This document shows positions 32,480 through 47,000 of a DNA stretch of 64,000 nt, one piece after another; positions within the stretch are counted from its first letter, which is position 1; each line of letters starts with the position of its first letter. Source of the stretch: Maniola hyperantus (taxonomy: Eukaryota; Arthropoda; Insecta; Lepidoptera; Nymphalidae); assembly GCF_902806685.2 (NCBI RefSeq), contig NC_048563.1, forward strand, positions 5,570,423 to 5,634,422. Reading direction: 5' to 3'. Position numbers and translations under genes: made by a program. The notes under the pieces were generated by a model. The model was given only the letters and a program-made list of their open reading frames with translations. It made no database searches and was not told where the DNA came from.

Positions 32480-33075
32480 TACGACTAGCTTCTGCCCGCG
32501 GCTTCGCCCGCGTGGCCTAAAGGAAACAAATGGCATTTTTTTTTCAGAAACAAACATTATAACATCAGGACACGCACTCTGAACAGCACCGAATAACACA
32601 TATAACCTTCCAACCCCCATTTCACTCCTTTAGGGGGGGGTTTTCTCATAGTCGTTTCTTAGCTGACACCTAACCTCAAGAAAAAACCTACTTTCCAAAT
32701 TTCAAGTCAATTATAATATCAATAATTAAAACATTCCCATACAAACTTACATCCCCTATTTTACCACCCTTATGGGCAAATTTTCCAAAAACCCTGAAAC
32801 ACGTATTTCTTCATTTGTGACCGAAAACCCAAATACCAATTTTCATACAAATAACTTGAAAAATGACCGACTTTCATACAAACTTCCATCCCCCATTTAA
32901 CCCACTTAGGGGTGGAATTTCGAAAAATCCTTGCTTAGTGGATACCTACTCTTCACAAAGAATAGACCCTCTAAATTTCATGTCTTTAGGACCAGCGGTT
33001 TAGGCTGTGCGTTGATATCTATGTCAGTCAGTCAGTCAGTCAGGACTTTGAATTTTTTATATATATAGATAGATG
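32480..33075 (+). repeat. R-type repeats, divergent subfamily
   Basis: Starts CTAGCTTCTGCCCGCGGCTT, has three ACTTxCATCCCCxATTT blocks and ends CAGTCAGTCAGTCAGGACTTT. A longer relative of the R family, possibly several fused copies. Confidence 0.7.
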
Positions 33076-33261
33076 TGACAACCACAAATAAAGTTCACTC
33101 GCCTTCGTGAATTGCAAGAACTGTATTGGTAATCGGTAATAACACCGGTAAGCCCCAACATGAGGGCGGTATGAATATTTAAATACATAATACGTGGTAT
33201 TGCGTGTTACAAGCATAGATTGTTATAATACGAGAATAAGTTCATTTTATGTATGTTTTTT

Positions 33262-33603
33262 TTTAATTTTTTTTATTCAGATACAAGTAAGCCCTTGACT
33301 GCAATCTCACCTGGTGGTAAGTGATGATGCAGTCTAAGATGATAGCGGGCTAACCTGGAAGGGGTATGGCAGTTTTTATTAAACCCATACCCCTTTGGTT
33401 TCTACACGGCATCGTACCGGAACGCTAAATCGCTTGGCGGCACGGCTTTGCCGGTGGGGTGGTAACTAGCCACGGCCGAAGCCTCCCACCAGACCAGACC
33501 AGAAATTTAGAAATTATAAAATTCCAAAACCCCTGCCAGGAATCGAACCCGGGACCTCCCACTATTAAGACCACAGCGCTCACCACTGCGCCAGGGAGGT
33601 CGT
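33262..33603 (-). mobile_element. S2 SINE, minus orientation, complete
   Basis: From poly-T and ATTCAGATACAAGTAAGCCC to the head CGCTCACCACTGCGCCAGGG. One of the most intact copies. Confidence 0.9.
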
Positions 33604-33965
33604 TAAATGTAAATGGTATGTACCTGTAGTTTGTCGATAAATTCAATTGAAATAATTTTTAAAAAGAATATTAGCCAGTTTATCAAATTTAATTAGTTCT
33701 TGTTTAGGCAAAGTGAGGTAATTAATTTTATTATCAATGGTTAACAAATAAACTATTAATAAAGTTAAATCTAAAAAAAAACCATTTTAAATTAAAACTA
33801 AAATAAATTAAATTAAATCTAAAACCTCGTCGAGACCACCGCAGCGAGGCATTGTACCCAAGATGCTGGCAGCATTACCCCTTTGGATGGCCAAACTAAT
33901 TCTTTGACCAAGGTAGCTGCCAGCTCTCGGGTCCCCGGTTGACTCGATAACTCTTTTCGCAATTT
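33604..33965 (-). pseudogene. Spacer and LINE C-terminal remnant
   Basis: 33604-33790 shows nothing. 33820-33930 on the minus strand reads AGSYLGQRISLAIQRGNAAS, ILGTMPRC, the end of the LINE family also seen at 45.4, 46.4, 48.7 and 62.8 kb. Confidence 0.7.
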
Positions 33966-33992
33966 CTTCAAATTAAATCGCATTAAAATATT

Positions 33993-34535
33993 TTTAGGGT
34001 TCCGTACCTCAAATGAAAAAACGGAACCCTTATAGGATCACTTCGTTGTCTGTCTATCTGTCAAGAAACCTACAGGGTACTTCCCGTTGACCTGAGGGTC
34101 TAACATGCGCCCGGCGAGAAAATTTTGTCTACGCATTATCTCGTGTTTTTTCATACAAATAAGACGAGTAAATGCGTAGACAAAATTTTCTCGTGGTGCG
34201 CATGTTAGGCGTGCTGGAATCATGAAATTTGGCAGTTAGGTAGATCTTAAAGCAGATATTAGGGGAAAAATCTGAAAATCGACAATTTGTGATTAACATC
34301 ACACAAAAAAAAAAATTGTGGTCATGAACTAATAATTAGTGTTTTCAATTTTGAAGTAAGATAACTATATCAAGTGGGGTATCATATGAAAGGTCTTCAT
34401 CTATACATTCTAAAACAGATTTTTATTTATTTTTAGCCATAATAGTTTTTGATTTATCGTGCAAAATGTCGAAAAAATACGATTGTAGTACGGAACCCTC
34501 AGGGCGCGAGTCTGATTCGCTCTTGGCCGTTTTTT
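33993..34535. repeat. C repeat with a nested 109-bp palindromic MITE
   Basis: C copy from TTTAGGGTTCCGTACCTC to GATTCGCTCTTGGCCG. At 34100-34208 the C word is split by an element with arms CTAACATGCGC and GCGCATGTTAG and long inner arms (GAGAAAATTTTGTCTACGCA and its complement). Confidence 0.82.
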
Positions 34536-34625
34536 CCGCGACAGTTCGAGATCGCAATCGGGGAGGGAACGTCCCGCACACACCCATTGCGGGCGAGCGC
34601 GGGCGTGCTACAGTATTTTGTGGCA
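34536..34625. mobile_element. GCGACAGGTCGA-family TIR element, truncated
   Basis: Left arm CGCGACAGTTCGAGATCGCA and GC-rich centre are present; the right arm is missing. Confidence 0.65.
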
Positions 34626-34639
34626 CGTATAAAATTAAT

Positions 34640-34757
34640 AAAATAAGACATCTTTTATATTTATTTACATAATAATCACTTAATTATTAATTAATTAACA
34701 GAGTCATAAATACTATTAACATAATATTATTATTATTGCTTATTCTGAATTGAGTGT
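34640..34757 (-). terminator. Possible polyadenylation region of the giant gene
   Basis: On the minus strand an AATAAA word (GTAAATAAATATAAAAG, about 34656-34672) lies beyond the L remnant. It is the first good AATAAA after the stop codon that I can see. Confidence 0.4.
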
Positions 34758-35062
34758 CATTCAATCAGCCTGTTTGCGTCCACTGCTGGACATAGGCCTT
34801 CCCAAGGGCACGCCACCACACACGATCCTACGCCTTCCTCATCCACCCACTTCCCGCTATCTTCTTAAGGTCAGTCCAGCGCGTTTGAGGTCGTCCCACA
34901 CTGCGCTTGCTGATACGCGGTCTCCACTCCAGAACACGTCTGCCCCATCGGCCATCGGTTCTGCGGCAGACGTGGCCTGCCCACTGCCACTTCAGCTGGC
35001 TAATTCGTTGGCCTATGTCGGTCACTCTGGTTCTCCTACGGATTTCCTCGTTACGGATTGAG
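34758..35062 (-). pseudogene. L-type LINE remnant in the 3' flank of the giant gene
   Basis: Minus-strand frame MTDIGQRISQLKWQWAGHVC, RRTDGRWGRRVLEWRPR, then PQTRWTDLKKIAGSGW. Its 5' edge lies only about 40 bp beyond the stop codon of the giant secreted-protein gene, in the same orientation, so it is probably part of that transcript's 3' UTR. Confidence 0.85.
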
Positions 35063-35099
35063 TGTACTAAATTTGATTAGTTGTACTCCTAAATGTAGA

Positions 35100-38000
35100 T
35101 TAATTAAAACTACATTGACATCCTATCCTATTACATCCACAATGGCACATATTTGCCCACACAATATAGACTGTACCATTTTTGATAGAACTTTCATCAA
35201 TATTATCAACAACTACATGAGGCTTACTGTTCTGACTATCGGGTTCTGTTTTAACAATAATAGGTTCACCATAATGCATTTTAACAAATTGTTCAATTAT
35301 TCTCTGAACTTCTTCATTTGTATATTGTGTGTTTTTATAGTTAACTATAGGACAGAAGTTTAATGCTTGTAGTTTATCAGTTTCAAATACAATCTTTGCT
35401 TTTATAATTTTGACTGCAGTCGGCCACATCTGCAAATATATATCTGGATTGTCAGTTTTTAAATAACTAACTTTACCAAACTTTGCTGGTTCATATTGAA
35501 TTGCACCTATATTATTTAAAGGTATTGTTACAACCTTTTCATTTAATACATTGTTTAATACATTTGGTTGTGCTAAGTAATTCTTTAAGTTATTGCTTAT
35601 TTCTTTAATGTTGTTAAGATTTGATGTTGATATATCTGGATTGTCAGTTTTTAAATAACTAACTGTGCCAAACTTTGCTAGTTCATATTGATTTGCACCT
35701 ATATTATTTAAAGGCATTGTTATAACCTTTTCATTGCATACATTGGTTAATACATTTGGTTGTGCTATGTAATTCTTTACGTTATTGCTCCTTTCATTAA
35801 TGTTGTTAAGATTTGATGATGATACATCTGGATTGTCAGTTTTTAAATAACTAACTGTGCCAAACTTTGCTAGTTCATATTGATTTGCACCTATATTATT
35901 TAAAGGCATTGTTATAACCTTTTCATTGCATACATTGATTAATACATTTGGTTGTGCTATGTAATTCTTTACGTTATTGCTCCTTTCATTAATGTTGTTA
36001 AGATTTGATGATGATACGTCTGGATTGTCAGTTCTTAAATAACTAACTGTGCCAAACTTTGCTAGTTCATATTGATTTGCACCTATATTATTTAAAGGCA
36101 TTGTTATAACCTTTTCATTGCATACATTGGTTAATACATTTGGTTGTGCTATGTAATTCTTTACGTTATTGCTCCTTTCATTAATGTTGTTAAGATTTGA
36201 TGATGATACATCTGGATTGTCAGTTTTTAAATAACTAACTGTGCCAAACTTTGCTAGTTCATATTGATTTGCACCTATATTATTTAAAGGCATTGTTATA
36301 ACCTTTTCATTGCATACATTGGTTAATACATTTGGTTGTGCTATGTAATTCTTTACGTTATTGCTCCTTTCATTAATGTTGTTAAGATTTGATGATGATA
36401 CATCTGGATTGTCAGTTTTTAAATAACAAACTGTCCGAAACTTTGCTGGTTCATATTGAATTGCACCTATATTATTTAAAGGTATTGTTACAACCTTTTC
36501 ATTTAGTACATTGGTTAATACATTTGGTTGTGCTATGTAATTCTTTAAGCTATTGCTTATTTCATTAATGTTTGGTGGTTCTATATTTTCAAATTTAGCT
36601 TTTTCTAGTGTATTTAAATATGGTTGACTAACTATGTATGCTTCGGTAGGTAGATTTTCTACTTTGGTAGGTGCTATTATTTGGTCATTTTGATAAACAT
36701 TGCCATAATTTAATGGTGTTGCAAATCGATAATAATTAATATTTGCCAATTTATTTAGATATAGTTTAGGTTCAGTTTCTTTTTCTGTGGTAAATGTTTC
36801 GCAACGATTTGGTAAATATGTAGAGCTTAATAAAGCTGGATTACTATTTGATTTTAATCGTGTTTCACCTAAAAATTGGGCATCTAACGATGGCATATGA
36901 ATATGAGGTATTGTTGAAATTTGTGTAGAATCTGTAACGTCTGGTGTAAAATTTGGTTTTTGAATAAATGGTGTTGTGAGAGAAGTAAAAGGTGTTAATG
37001 ATAAAGGTATTTGTCGACCTGAATGTGGAAGTTTTACTAATAATGGTGAAGAATATAATGCCGGTTGTAGAGGTACAGAATCTGACTTGATTCCAAGAGG
37101 ATATGAATCGGGGAATATAGATGTTATTTTACGATTATCACCAAAATTAGGCCATGTTATGTTATCGTTAGCTATTGGAGATAAATTAGAAGTTTTTGGA
37201 TTAAGTAGTGGTGAAATGGCTTGTTGACTATCTTCAAAATAAGAAACGCTAAGGTTTGGTTCACGCGTAATAATGTGATCATTAAATGTTGTAATTTTAG
37301 GCGTGACATACATGCTTGATGGTAAATCATTACAAGGTGATAAATATGGAGTTTGTGATATGGTTTTCGAAAGAGGTTTAGAAAGATGTGATCTTGTATT
37401 AAATGCAGATGGTGGAATGACATTTAGAGTATTAATGGCGCCAGTACTTGAAGGCGCTGTATCTAATAGAGGTGGATTGGTTACAACAAAAGGATTAGGT
37501 GATGTAGGTGTTAAATTTTGTAATTGTTCTTCATCTTTACTCGTTATAACCTTATTGTATGGTAATGCAGAAGATAAAACATTATTAAATTTATTTGGAG
37601 ACAAGTTTAATGAAGAAGTAACGCGCGAATTAAAACCTGAAGGTAATGAACCTAGTGATAAATTATTATCGAGTGATATTGATGTTAAATCAAAAGGTAT
37701 TGATTCCGTACCTAAATTCAGTGGTGAACCACTTGTTTTTGGTGAAATTATTAAATCAGATGGAGTTACTTGGTATAACGGTATTTCTGTAGTTTTAATT
37801 GGTAAATGTTTACTTTCTTGTAAAGAGGATAACTTATTTAATTTGTTTTTAGAAGAATAAGGTGAAAAAGAAGACGTTTCGTAACCAAGTATAGGTAATA
37901 CAGAATTTGATGTGGCAGCGATATACGACATTTTGTTTGAACTTTTTGGTGTAGATACCATTTCACTTTGCGAATATGATGATGGGTTGAGAATGAACAT

Positions 38001-41000
38001 TTTGTTATTTGCTGAATTAGGTGTTTTGCATCCTGAAACGAAAGAAGGCAATGTGTTATAAGATTGAGGAGGTTTAACATTTGGAAGATTATTCATTGAC
38101 AAAATTGGCGATTTTCGCAAACCTAATTTTGATATAGTTAGAATATTTGATTGTAAGGCCAATTTTGGTACTGCATAAGTTGGACCTATATTTGCAGTTT
38201 GGTGAAAAGATGAGGGTTCGGTGTATATAACTTGGCCAGGCAATCCATATTTAGGTATGTTTGTGGCAGTAGAAGAAACTTGACCTAGAACCTCATACTT
38301 TTTACCATGTTTTAAGGGAAGTTGTTTGTATAGAGAGTGTATATATTTTTTGTCTATATTTGAGTCGAAATCTCGAGGTTTCTCATTAGAAGAAAATATT
38401 GGAAGAAATTCGGGTGACATCAAATTTTGTGACGTTAAAATATTTATACCGGATTTAGGTAACGGATTTGTAAAAGTTGAATATTTGTCTCCATATGAAG
38501 AAATAGGTTCTGTTTTGGGCAAGCATGGCACAACCGAAAACGTGCTTTGTGGTTGTATAATAGAATTTAATTTAGCATCAGTAGGCAGTATGTGTGATAA
38601 ATATGGATAATTTATAGTATCCTTAGATGATTTTATATCTTGTGTTAGGAAAGGTGTTAACATTAAAGGTTTTGGAGTAGAGGAAATTGAGTTTGAAGGG
38701 ATTTCGTTCCTGTATGTTTCCATATTGTGTGGCAAACTTTTATAGAAATGTATCTTTGATGGATGATGATGTGGTCTTAATGGCAATGTTACATCATTGG
38801 AAGATGCCTTAAAAGGTTGCATTGGGGCTATACTGTCACTATAAAAAGGTTTATATGTATCTCCTAAACTGTTTTGTTCTTGTACTAAAGGTAAAGCTTT
38901 GGATTGCTTTAATGGCAGTAAAGCTTCTAATGCAGCAATAGGTTTAAAAGAAGCTGTGTCCCTAAGCAATGGTGTTTGTTTATGTTTAGCTAGCATTCTC
39001 GAAGATAAAGGTAACACTGGTGACGTACCTATAATATTTTGATTTGGAATAACCTTTGAAGCGAGAGGTTCGAAATTAGATGAATAATTATTCTGAAAAT
39101 CAGTCATAAAGCTCTGTTTATCTGAAGTGCTAGGTTCTTCTTTTGGAGGAAAAAGATAAGATGTAAATGTCGATTTTGGAGCATATTTACCTACTGATGT
39201 ATATGGCATTTGTTTAAAAACTCCTGGTATAGACTGACAAGGAAGTAATGTATTTATTGATGAGTCAGTAGTAGATTGTGGCAATAAAGAGTTAGTTGAT
39301 AAGTCATCATGAGAAATTGTGGTTTTGTCCTGTACTGGAATGGCCGGTAGAGAAGAAAAAGGGTAACGAGCAGTCATGGGAGTAACTGAGGATGAAAAGG
39401 AAGGATAAGTAGAGTCCTTTATCGTTGGCGATATAAATTCAGGCATTGAACTTTTAGCATTTTGGTTATATGGATTAATTGCTGTTGGTGATACATTTTG
39501 AAGTAAAGATTCACTCACAGTATTGGGAATAGAGTCAAAGTTATTCGAAAGCCCTGTCACAATTAAATCTTGAGCCAAGGGTTTCGTTTTTGGAGCTACA
39601 AAATAAGATGTGTATGGCCTTTGGTCCAAAAATCCTGGTGTGAACTGACAAGGTATCTTTGGATGGTGTTGGTATGGTGTTAAAGGCATATTGTTATATG
39701 GCAAAGTTACATAATTGGCAGATGCCTTTACAGATTGTATTGGGTCACTATAGCAAGGCTTATAGTTAACTTGGGCTTCTTGTACTAAATATGGTACCGG
39801 TTTAGACTGCTTTGATGGCAGTAAAGTGCCTAATACAGAATTAGGTTTCAAGGAAGCCGTGCCACTAAGCAATGGTGTTTGTATATATTTAGCTAGCTTT
39901 TTTGTTGATAAAGGTGACACTGAAGACATAGCTATAATATTTTCATTTGGAATTGCATTTGAAGCGAGGGGTTCTAAATTATTTAAGTAATTATTCTGAG
40001 AATCAGCCGTAGAGCTTTGTTTATCTATGGTACTAGATCCTTGTTTTGGAGGGAAAAGATACGATGTAAATTGAGATTTTGGCGCGTATTTATTTTCTGC
40101 TATATATGGCCTTGCTGGTGTAGACCAACAAGGAAATGATGGATTTGTTGATGAGTCAGCAGTAGAGTGTGGCAATAACGAATTAGTTGATAAGTCACCA
40201 TAAGATACTATGATTTTGTTCTGTATTGGTACAGAAGACAAAGGATAATAAGCAGCCATTGGAGTAACTGGTAAAGTTTTATAGAAAGCGGGTATTTTTG
40301 AAAGGTGTTGGTTTGGTGTTAAAGGCATAATATTATATGGCAATTTTACAGACGTGGAACAGGCATTTAAAGGTTGTGTTGGGGTTATACTGTCACTATC
40401 CAATGCAGAAATTGGTCTGAAATAAGCTGTGCCACCAAGCAATGGTGTATGTTTAGCTTGCATCGTTGTTGATAAAGGTAACACTGAAGACGTACTTATA
40501 ATATTTTCATTTGGAATAACCTTCAAAGCGAGAGATTCCAAATTAGATGAAATAACGTTCTGAGAATCAGTAGCCGAGCTCTGTTTATCTGTAGAACTAG
40601 CTTCTTCTTTTGGAGGAAAAAGATGAGATATAAATTTAGATTTTGTTGCATATTTATCTTTTGATGTATATGGTCTTTGTTCAAAAAATCCTGGTGTAAA
40701 TTGACAAGGAAATAATGTATTTATTGATAAGTTATTAGTAGATTGAGGCAATAATGAGTTGGTTGATAAATCACTATGAGATACTGTGATTACATTATCT
40801 TGTAGTGGGATGACCGGTACAGAAGAGAAAGGATAATGAGCAGTTATTGGAGCTAGTGGGAAAGTAGAAGAAGGATAAGTAGAATCTGTTATCGTTGGGG
40901 ATACAAATTTAGGCAATGAACTTTTATCTTTTTGGTTATACGGATCAAGTACTCTTGGTGATACATTTCGAAGTAAAGCCTGATTTACACTTATAGGAAT

Positions 41001-44000
41001 GGAGTTAACGTTATTTGCAAGCTTTGTTACAATTAAATCTTGAGTCAAGGGTTTGATTTTTGGAGCTACAGTAGAATATTCATAGGGCTCTAAAATATAA
41101 GATATTTGGTCTGGTTGTGACACATCTTTAAGAGATATTATAGGTTTTGATTTCGCTGTCAATAAAGTAAATGGTTTACTGGTTTTTGATGGTTTATAGT
41201 TTCGAACATATGGTTGAGAAATTGTTTGTAAGCCATTTGATCCAAGTTTGCTTAGATAAATAATTTCTGGAGTCACAGGCTTCAAACTTTCAAGTGTTTG
41301 TAGTTTATTTATATTCTTAATGATGGGATGGGATGGATCTTTTTGTAGTATATCATTTGTTACACCATAAAATGCATTCATTGGTGAAGTAATAATATTA
41401 TAATCTTTTATTTTTAATATATCATTATCAGCAACAAACATGGGAAATTTTTCTACTACTGGATATGTATATTTTGAAGATTCTATAGGTTTTGTAGATG
41501 TTGGTGAAATAACATAATATAAGTCTTTATTAGCTAAATCTATTTTGCTTGTTAATGGCGTTAAATTCTTTTCAGCTTGTGATAAATTGCTTAGATATGT
41601 GTAATATTGATTCATTGGTAGCGCATTAATATTGAGTTTTAAAGGTATGTTTGTTGGTATGTAAAGATGGTTATTAATAGGAACAAATTCTCCCGTTATA
41701 TATTTACGGTTAGGTGCATTATAATCAAATAATAAAGTGTCTCCTTTATCTGTCAAACCTTGTGGAGTAGCTAGAGTGTTTGATGTTTCTACTATTGGTT
41801 TATCATAACCTTCCAAAGTTATTACATTTTTATACGTACAGGGATCTAGCATGTAGTAAGTATTTGAACCAATATTTGGTTGGTGAACGTAACTTTCAAA
41901 TTTTTTACCACTATATGGATAATATGGTGAAAATGTTGTAGGGCTAGAAATTGTTTTATATCTGTAAGGCTCAAATAACTTGGTATTATAAGTCGCATAA
42001 TTTTCTGGGTGATCTTTACTTTTATCAAATAATGTGATACCAATTTGATTTTGGTCCTCTTCATAATATTTCGAATCTTCCAAATTTTTTGGTAAACTCT
42101 CTTCTCTAAATGGTGAAATTATTTCCTCTTGTAGATTTTGGTAATTAGGTTTATCGTCTAGATTCACTTGAGACAAATCTAGAATGCTTTCTGCTTTCTT
42201 ACTAGCAACTGGTTCTAGATACTTTACCATATTTTTGTGTTTCGATAGCAGAGGCAGCAATATATTTGGGGCCATCACATATTTTGAAAAATCAATTGTG
42301 TAGAGATTTTTATCATGGTTAATATTTGGCTCCGTTAGATCATAGTTGTATAGTGCGTTTTGGTGCAAATCATTATGCCCATGTATGACTAAATTTGGGT
42401 GTAAGAAATTATTTGGCCACTGTTTAAGTATATCAAACTTATTAATTTGACCTAAACTTAGAAACCTAGATTGATTTCGTTTATTGACATCACCATTTTG
42501 CAAATAAATCCAGGGATGAATATGAGGGTATTGTCTGTTAGTAATTAATTGGTAATTTTTATTATTATAAGGTTGTGTTTTTAAATGATATTCATCGTTG
42601 TCATTGTGTACATGAGTCTGAGGCGCTTCTGCGATATTTGTACCAAAATTTGGAATGTGAGAATGGGTCGGGTTTACAAATTTGTAACACGGAACTTGAG
42701 ATTTAACATTTGCTATTGGTGATAATTTAGGTACATATATGATATCCTCTTTTGTAATAATCGAAGGTATGGTAGCCTCGTATAAGGGTGGTTTAGTTAC
42801 ATAGGTTAGAAATTCTTTTTCTTTATTATTCATTGTTCCTGATTTAACTGTAACTATCGGTTCTGTATCTGCAGCTTTCTGAGCTATGTTTGAGATTAGA
42901 ATATCTTGCACTGTACCCAATACTCTAGATGGTGGTGTAGAAGGTGTAAATACAATTATATTATCAGTGTCTTGATTAGGATTATTATGGACAGTTACAA
43001 AATCATTTTTGTCTTTGAGTACATTTATCTTATTTTCAAAATCGACTGTATTTTCTATATTATTTGTTTCAGGTGTCTTTACAATAACTTCATTGCTTGG
43101 CATAGGATTTGATAATAATATGTTCTTATCAGAAGGTGTTAACACAATTATATTATCGGTATTTTGATTAGGATTATTATCAACAGTTACAAAATTACTT
43201 TTATCTTTAAGTCCATTTAGCTCACTTTCAAGATATACTATATTTTCTATATTATTTGTTTCAGGTTTCTTTACAATAACTACATTGCTTGGATTAGGAC
43301 TTGACAATATATTATTATCAGAAGGTGTTAACACAATTATATTATCGGTATTTTGATTAGGATTATTATCAACGGTTACAAAATTACTTTTGTCTTTGAG
43401 TCCATTTAGCTCACTTTCAAAGTCTACTATATTTTCTATATTATTAGTTTCCGGTGTCATTACAATAACTTCATTGCTTGGAATAGGATTTGATAATATA
43501 TTCTTATCATAAGGTGTAAACACAATTATATTATCGGTATTTTGATTAGGATTATTATCAACAGTTACAAAATTTCTGTTGTCTTTGAGTTCATTTATCT
43601 CATTTTCAAGATCTACTATATTTTCTATTTTAGGTGTCAATTCAATAACGTCATCGCTTGGAACAGGATTTAATAATACATTTTTATCATTTTGTGGTGT
43701 ACTCACTGCATTGCCCATAACATTAGCATATTCTAAATAAGGGTTCATTTCTATAACTGCATTAATTTGAACAGGAGTTGAACTATCAGTAACATCAGTG
43801 TTATTGCCATTTGTTTGATTTAAAATATTTGCATCAGAGATTCCATTTTTATTATTTTCGATTATTGACTCATTGGTTTTGTCAATTATTTTGGTTATAC
43901 CATTGATTGGATGAGCAGTCGTTTCCTTTGAAATTATATTATCAGGTCCCAAATTTTCTACATTGAGAGAAATTTGATCTTCTGGTTTAATATTATTAAT

Positions 44001-47000
44001 GCCATATATTAACTGCGTATTCGGAATTTGTTCTTGTTCCTTGTAAGAAATTGGTTTTAATTGTAATTTAGAACTGATTTCAGAGTCAGGTAAGTTGCTA
44101 TTTTGTAAATTATAAACAAGAGTATGTTCTTGATTAGTTTCGTGATCTGTGTTCTTGTTCACATAGTTACTTTCAGTGTTTAAAATACCTATATTTGCAG
44201 AGTCTGTCAAAATGTCGGTACGATCATGTTTATTATTAGTCAAATCAATATTTTGCTGGTCTGGTCCACCTAAATTATTAGGTAGAGCTAATACAACATT
44301 ATTATGAGAAAGGTTTGTAATGTCAACTTTATGTTCTGCATCATTATTTATATTGTGAATACCTTGCACAATTTTACTCCCATCTAATTCTTCTGGTATT
44401 ACAGTAACATCTTCATAAATATCTTTTGATTTTGTATCCTTTTCCTTTGAACTTATTAACTGCTGTAACTCCAAAGGTTGTTTCTTTGGGTAATATAGTT
44501 TAGGTTCACTTATTGCGCTACTTATATAACCAAACTTGCTTATTTCTGGGTCAGTATTAACATCTTTACTTGATATGCTGTCTGGATAAGCAATATTAAC
44601 AAACTCTGGTTTACTATTACCTTCTTGATTTATTTGTTCTTTAGAATGAAATTTTCCTAGATTTTGTAAACACAAACAATCCTTTTTGTTGTGACCTACA
44701 CAAAAGTAATGTGTATATTTCAGAATACAATCCCGCAATGTCCTTTCGTTTGTGAAGAAGTATCCAAGGTATCGAAAACTATAATTTGTATACAAGTAGA
44801 AATAAACTAGCAACTCGTACCCTGTACCATGTTTTTGGATATCGTTCATTAGATTAATTATTTGGTCGTCGTATCCTGCTAAATAGATAGCAGTTACATT
44901 TGTACCAGCCAACACAGGATTAATTTCTGCACTGTTTCTGTTGTAATTATGTTGAGGATCTTTAGTATTGATACAATTGTGAAGTTGTTTTCCATATCCA
45001 TCTTTAAAATTAATATATTCTATTATGTTATGTTCATTAGGTAGGTAGGTAGTGTTGAATTGTTTAGCTATATCATTTTCATCAGAAACAACTTGTTTGT
45101 TAGCAATAGCATCTCTATTGTATACATCTTCATAGTTAGAATTGTCAATTGTATTATGTCTATCAGAGTAAACTTCTATATATGGTTCTCTAGGATCGAC
45201 TTTGATATTAGTAGCACCATCTACGTCAAGTTTCCTGGAATGTTGATGTATATGCTGATCACATGCATCAGCACAATAAGCTGCACATCCTATTATACCT
45301 GAAATAAGAAAGATAATATCAGGGAGACAGCATCAAGACCGGGAGCCGCAGCAGAATTTGCTGAAACTGGTAAGCTGCACAAGTATGACATAATGTCATC
45401 TTGATAAATCTGGTGACAGAAGGGCTGGCTCATTTTTTGCGCAAGGGATCAGCTTGGCTGTCCCGCGGAAATGCAGCCAGTAATCTTGGCACCATTCCAC
45501 GCGGGCATGATTTGTATAGTAATTAGATAAAGCTAGCTTTAAGTTTAATTGTTACCATTTTCGAAAAAAAGGAGAGAAGAATTCAATGTAAAATAAGCGA
45601 CGTGAGGTGAGATATTCAGAATAGAATAGAATAAACTTTTATTCAAATAAACTTTTACAAGTGATTTTGAATCGTCAGAATAATTTACCACTGATTCGGA
45701 ATGCCTTCACTGCCTAAAAAAAAACCAATAAGAAACTAGGTGGCTTCTCTTTTCAAATGTTCAATCCATACTATCCATACTTAATATTATAAATGCGAAA
45801 GTGTGTCTGTCTGTCTGCTAGCTTTTAACGGCCCAACAGTTCAACCGATTTTGATGAAATTTGGTATAGAGTTAGCTTACATCCCGGGGAAGGACATAGG
45901 CTACTTTTATCCCGGAAAATTAAAGAGTTCCCACGGGGTTTTTAAAAACCTAAATCATCTAGTCATCATCGTCTAGAAACCGAGAGTTTCTCTCACTCTG
46001 ATTCACTCTGATAGTGCATAGTAGGTACGTAGTATTCTTATACACGCTCCAAAAAACAAAAATCATAAGTTCTCTCAATAGAAAATGGCGTCTTTCGGTA
46101 GTGAACGGAGTTTTCCTTGAGGCTTTTAAAAACCGTTTAAAGCGCCATAAACATAAGCTAACTGCTTTACCAGTCAACTGCAGACGGCTTTAGGGCTTTG
46201 TTTATGAATAATAACTAAGTATTTCTTCGTTCTAAGTTACCCATAGTATTATTTAGTTAATAGGAAGTCAACGGTATACAAAGAAATATTTTTTATATCT
46301 AAATTAGAAGTAAAAAAAACTACATTAATTAAAGTAAAATAAATTAAATTAAATCTATAACAGCGAGGCATTGTACCCAAGATGCTGGCAGCATTACCCT
46401 TTTGCGCGAGTCTGACTCGCACTTGGCCAGTTTTTAGGGTTCCGTATCTCAAAAGGAAAAACGGAAACCTTATAGGATCACTTTGTTGCCTGTCTGTCTG
46501 TCAAGAAACCTACAGGGTACTTCCCGTTGACCTAGAATCTTGAAATTTGGCAGGTAGGTAGATCTAATAGCAGACATTAGGGGAAAAATCTGAAAACCGT
46601 GAATTTGTGGTTAAATCATACAAAAAAAATTGTGGTCACTAATAATTAGTATTTTCAATTATCAAAGTAAGATAACTATATCAAGTAGGGTCATCATCAT
46701 GATCAACCCATCGCCGGCTCACTACAGAGCACGGGTGTGTGAGGGTGAGAGTGAGAAGGGTTTTGGCTATAGTCTACCATGCTGGCCGAGTGCGGATTGG
46801 CAGACTTCACACACCTTTGAGAACATTATGGAGAACTCTCAGGCATGCAGGTTTCCTCACGATGTTTTCCTTCACCGTTAAAGCAAGTGATATTTTAATT
46901 ACTTAAAAACGCACATAACTCCGAAAAGTTAGAGGTGCGTGCCCGGGATCGAACCCCCGACGTCCGATTGGAAGGCGGACGTCCTAATCACTGGGCTACC

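Noticed and set aside
36976..38610. Plus-strand open frames of 80-185 codons within 36.9-38.6 kb
   Set aside because: They are antisense shadows of the 10.2-kb minus-strand exon; their sequences are low-complexity mirror translations without family motifs or splice support.
35100..44915. Giant frame as a transposon or viral polyprotein
   Set aside because: No protease, polymerase, integrase, helicase or capsid motif is visible, and it has a host-type splice acceptor, a signal exon and low-complexity secreted-protein composition.
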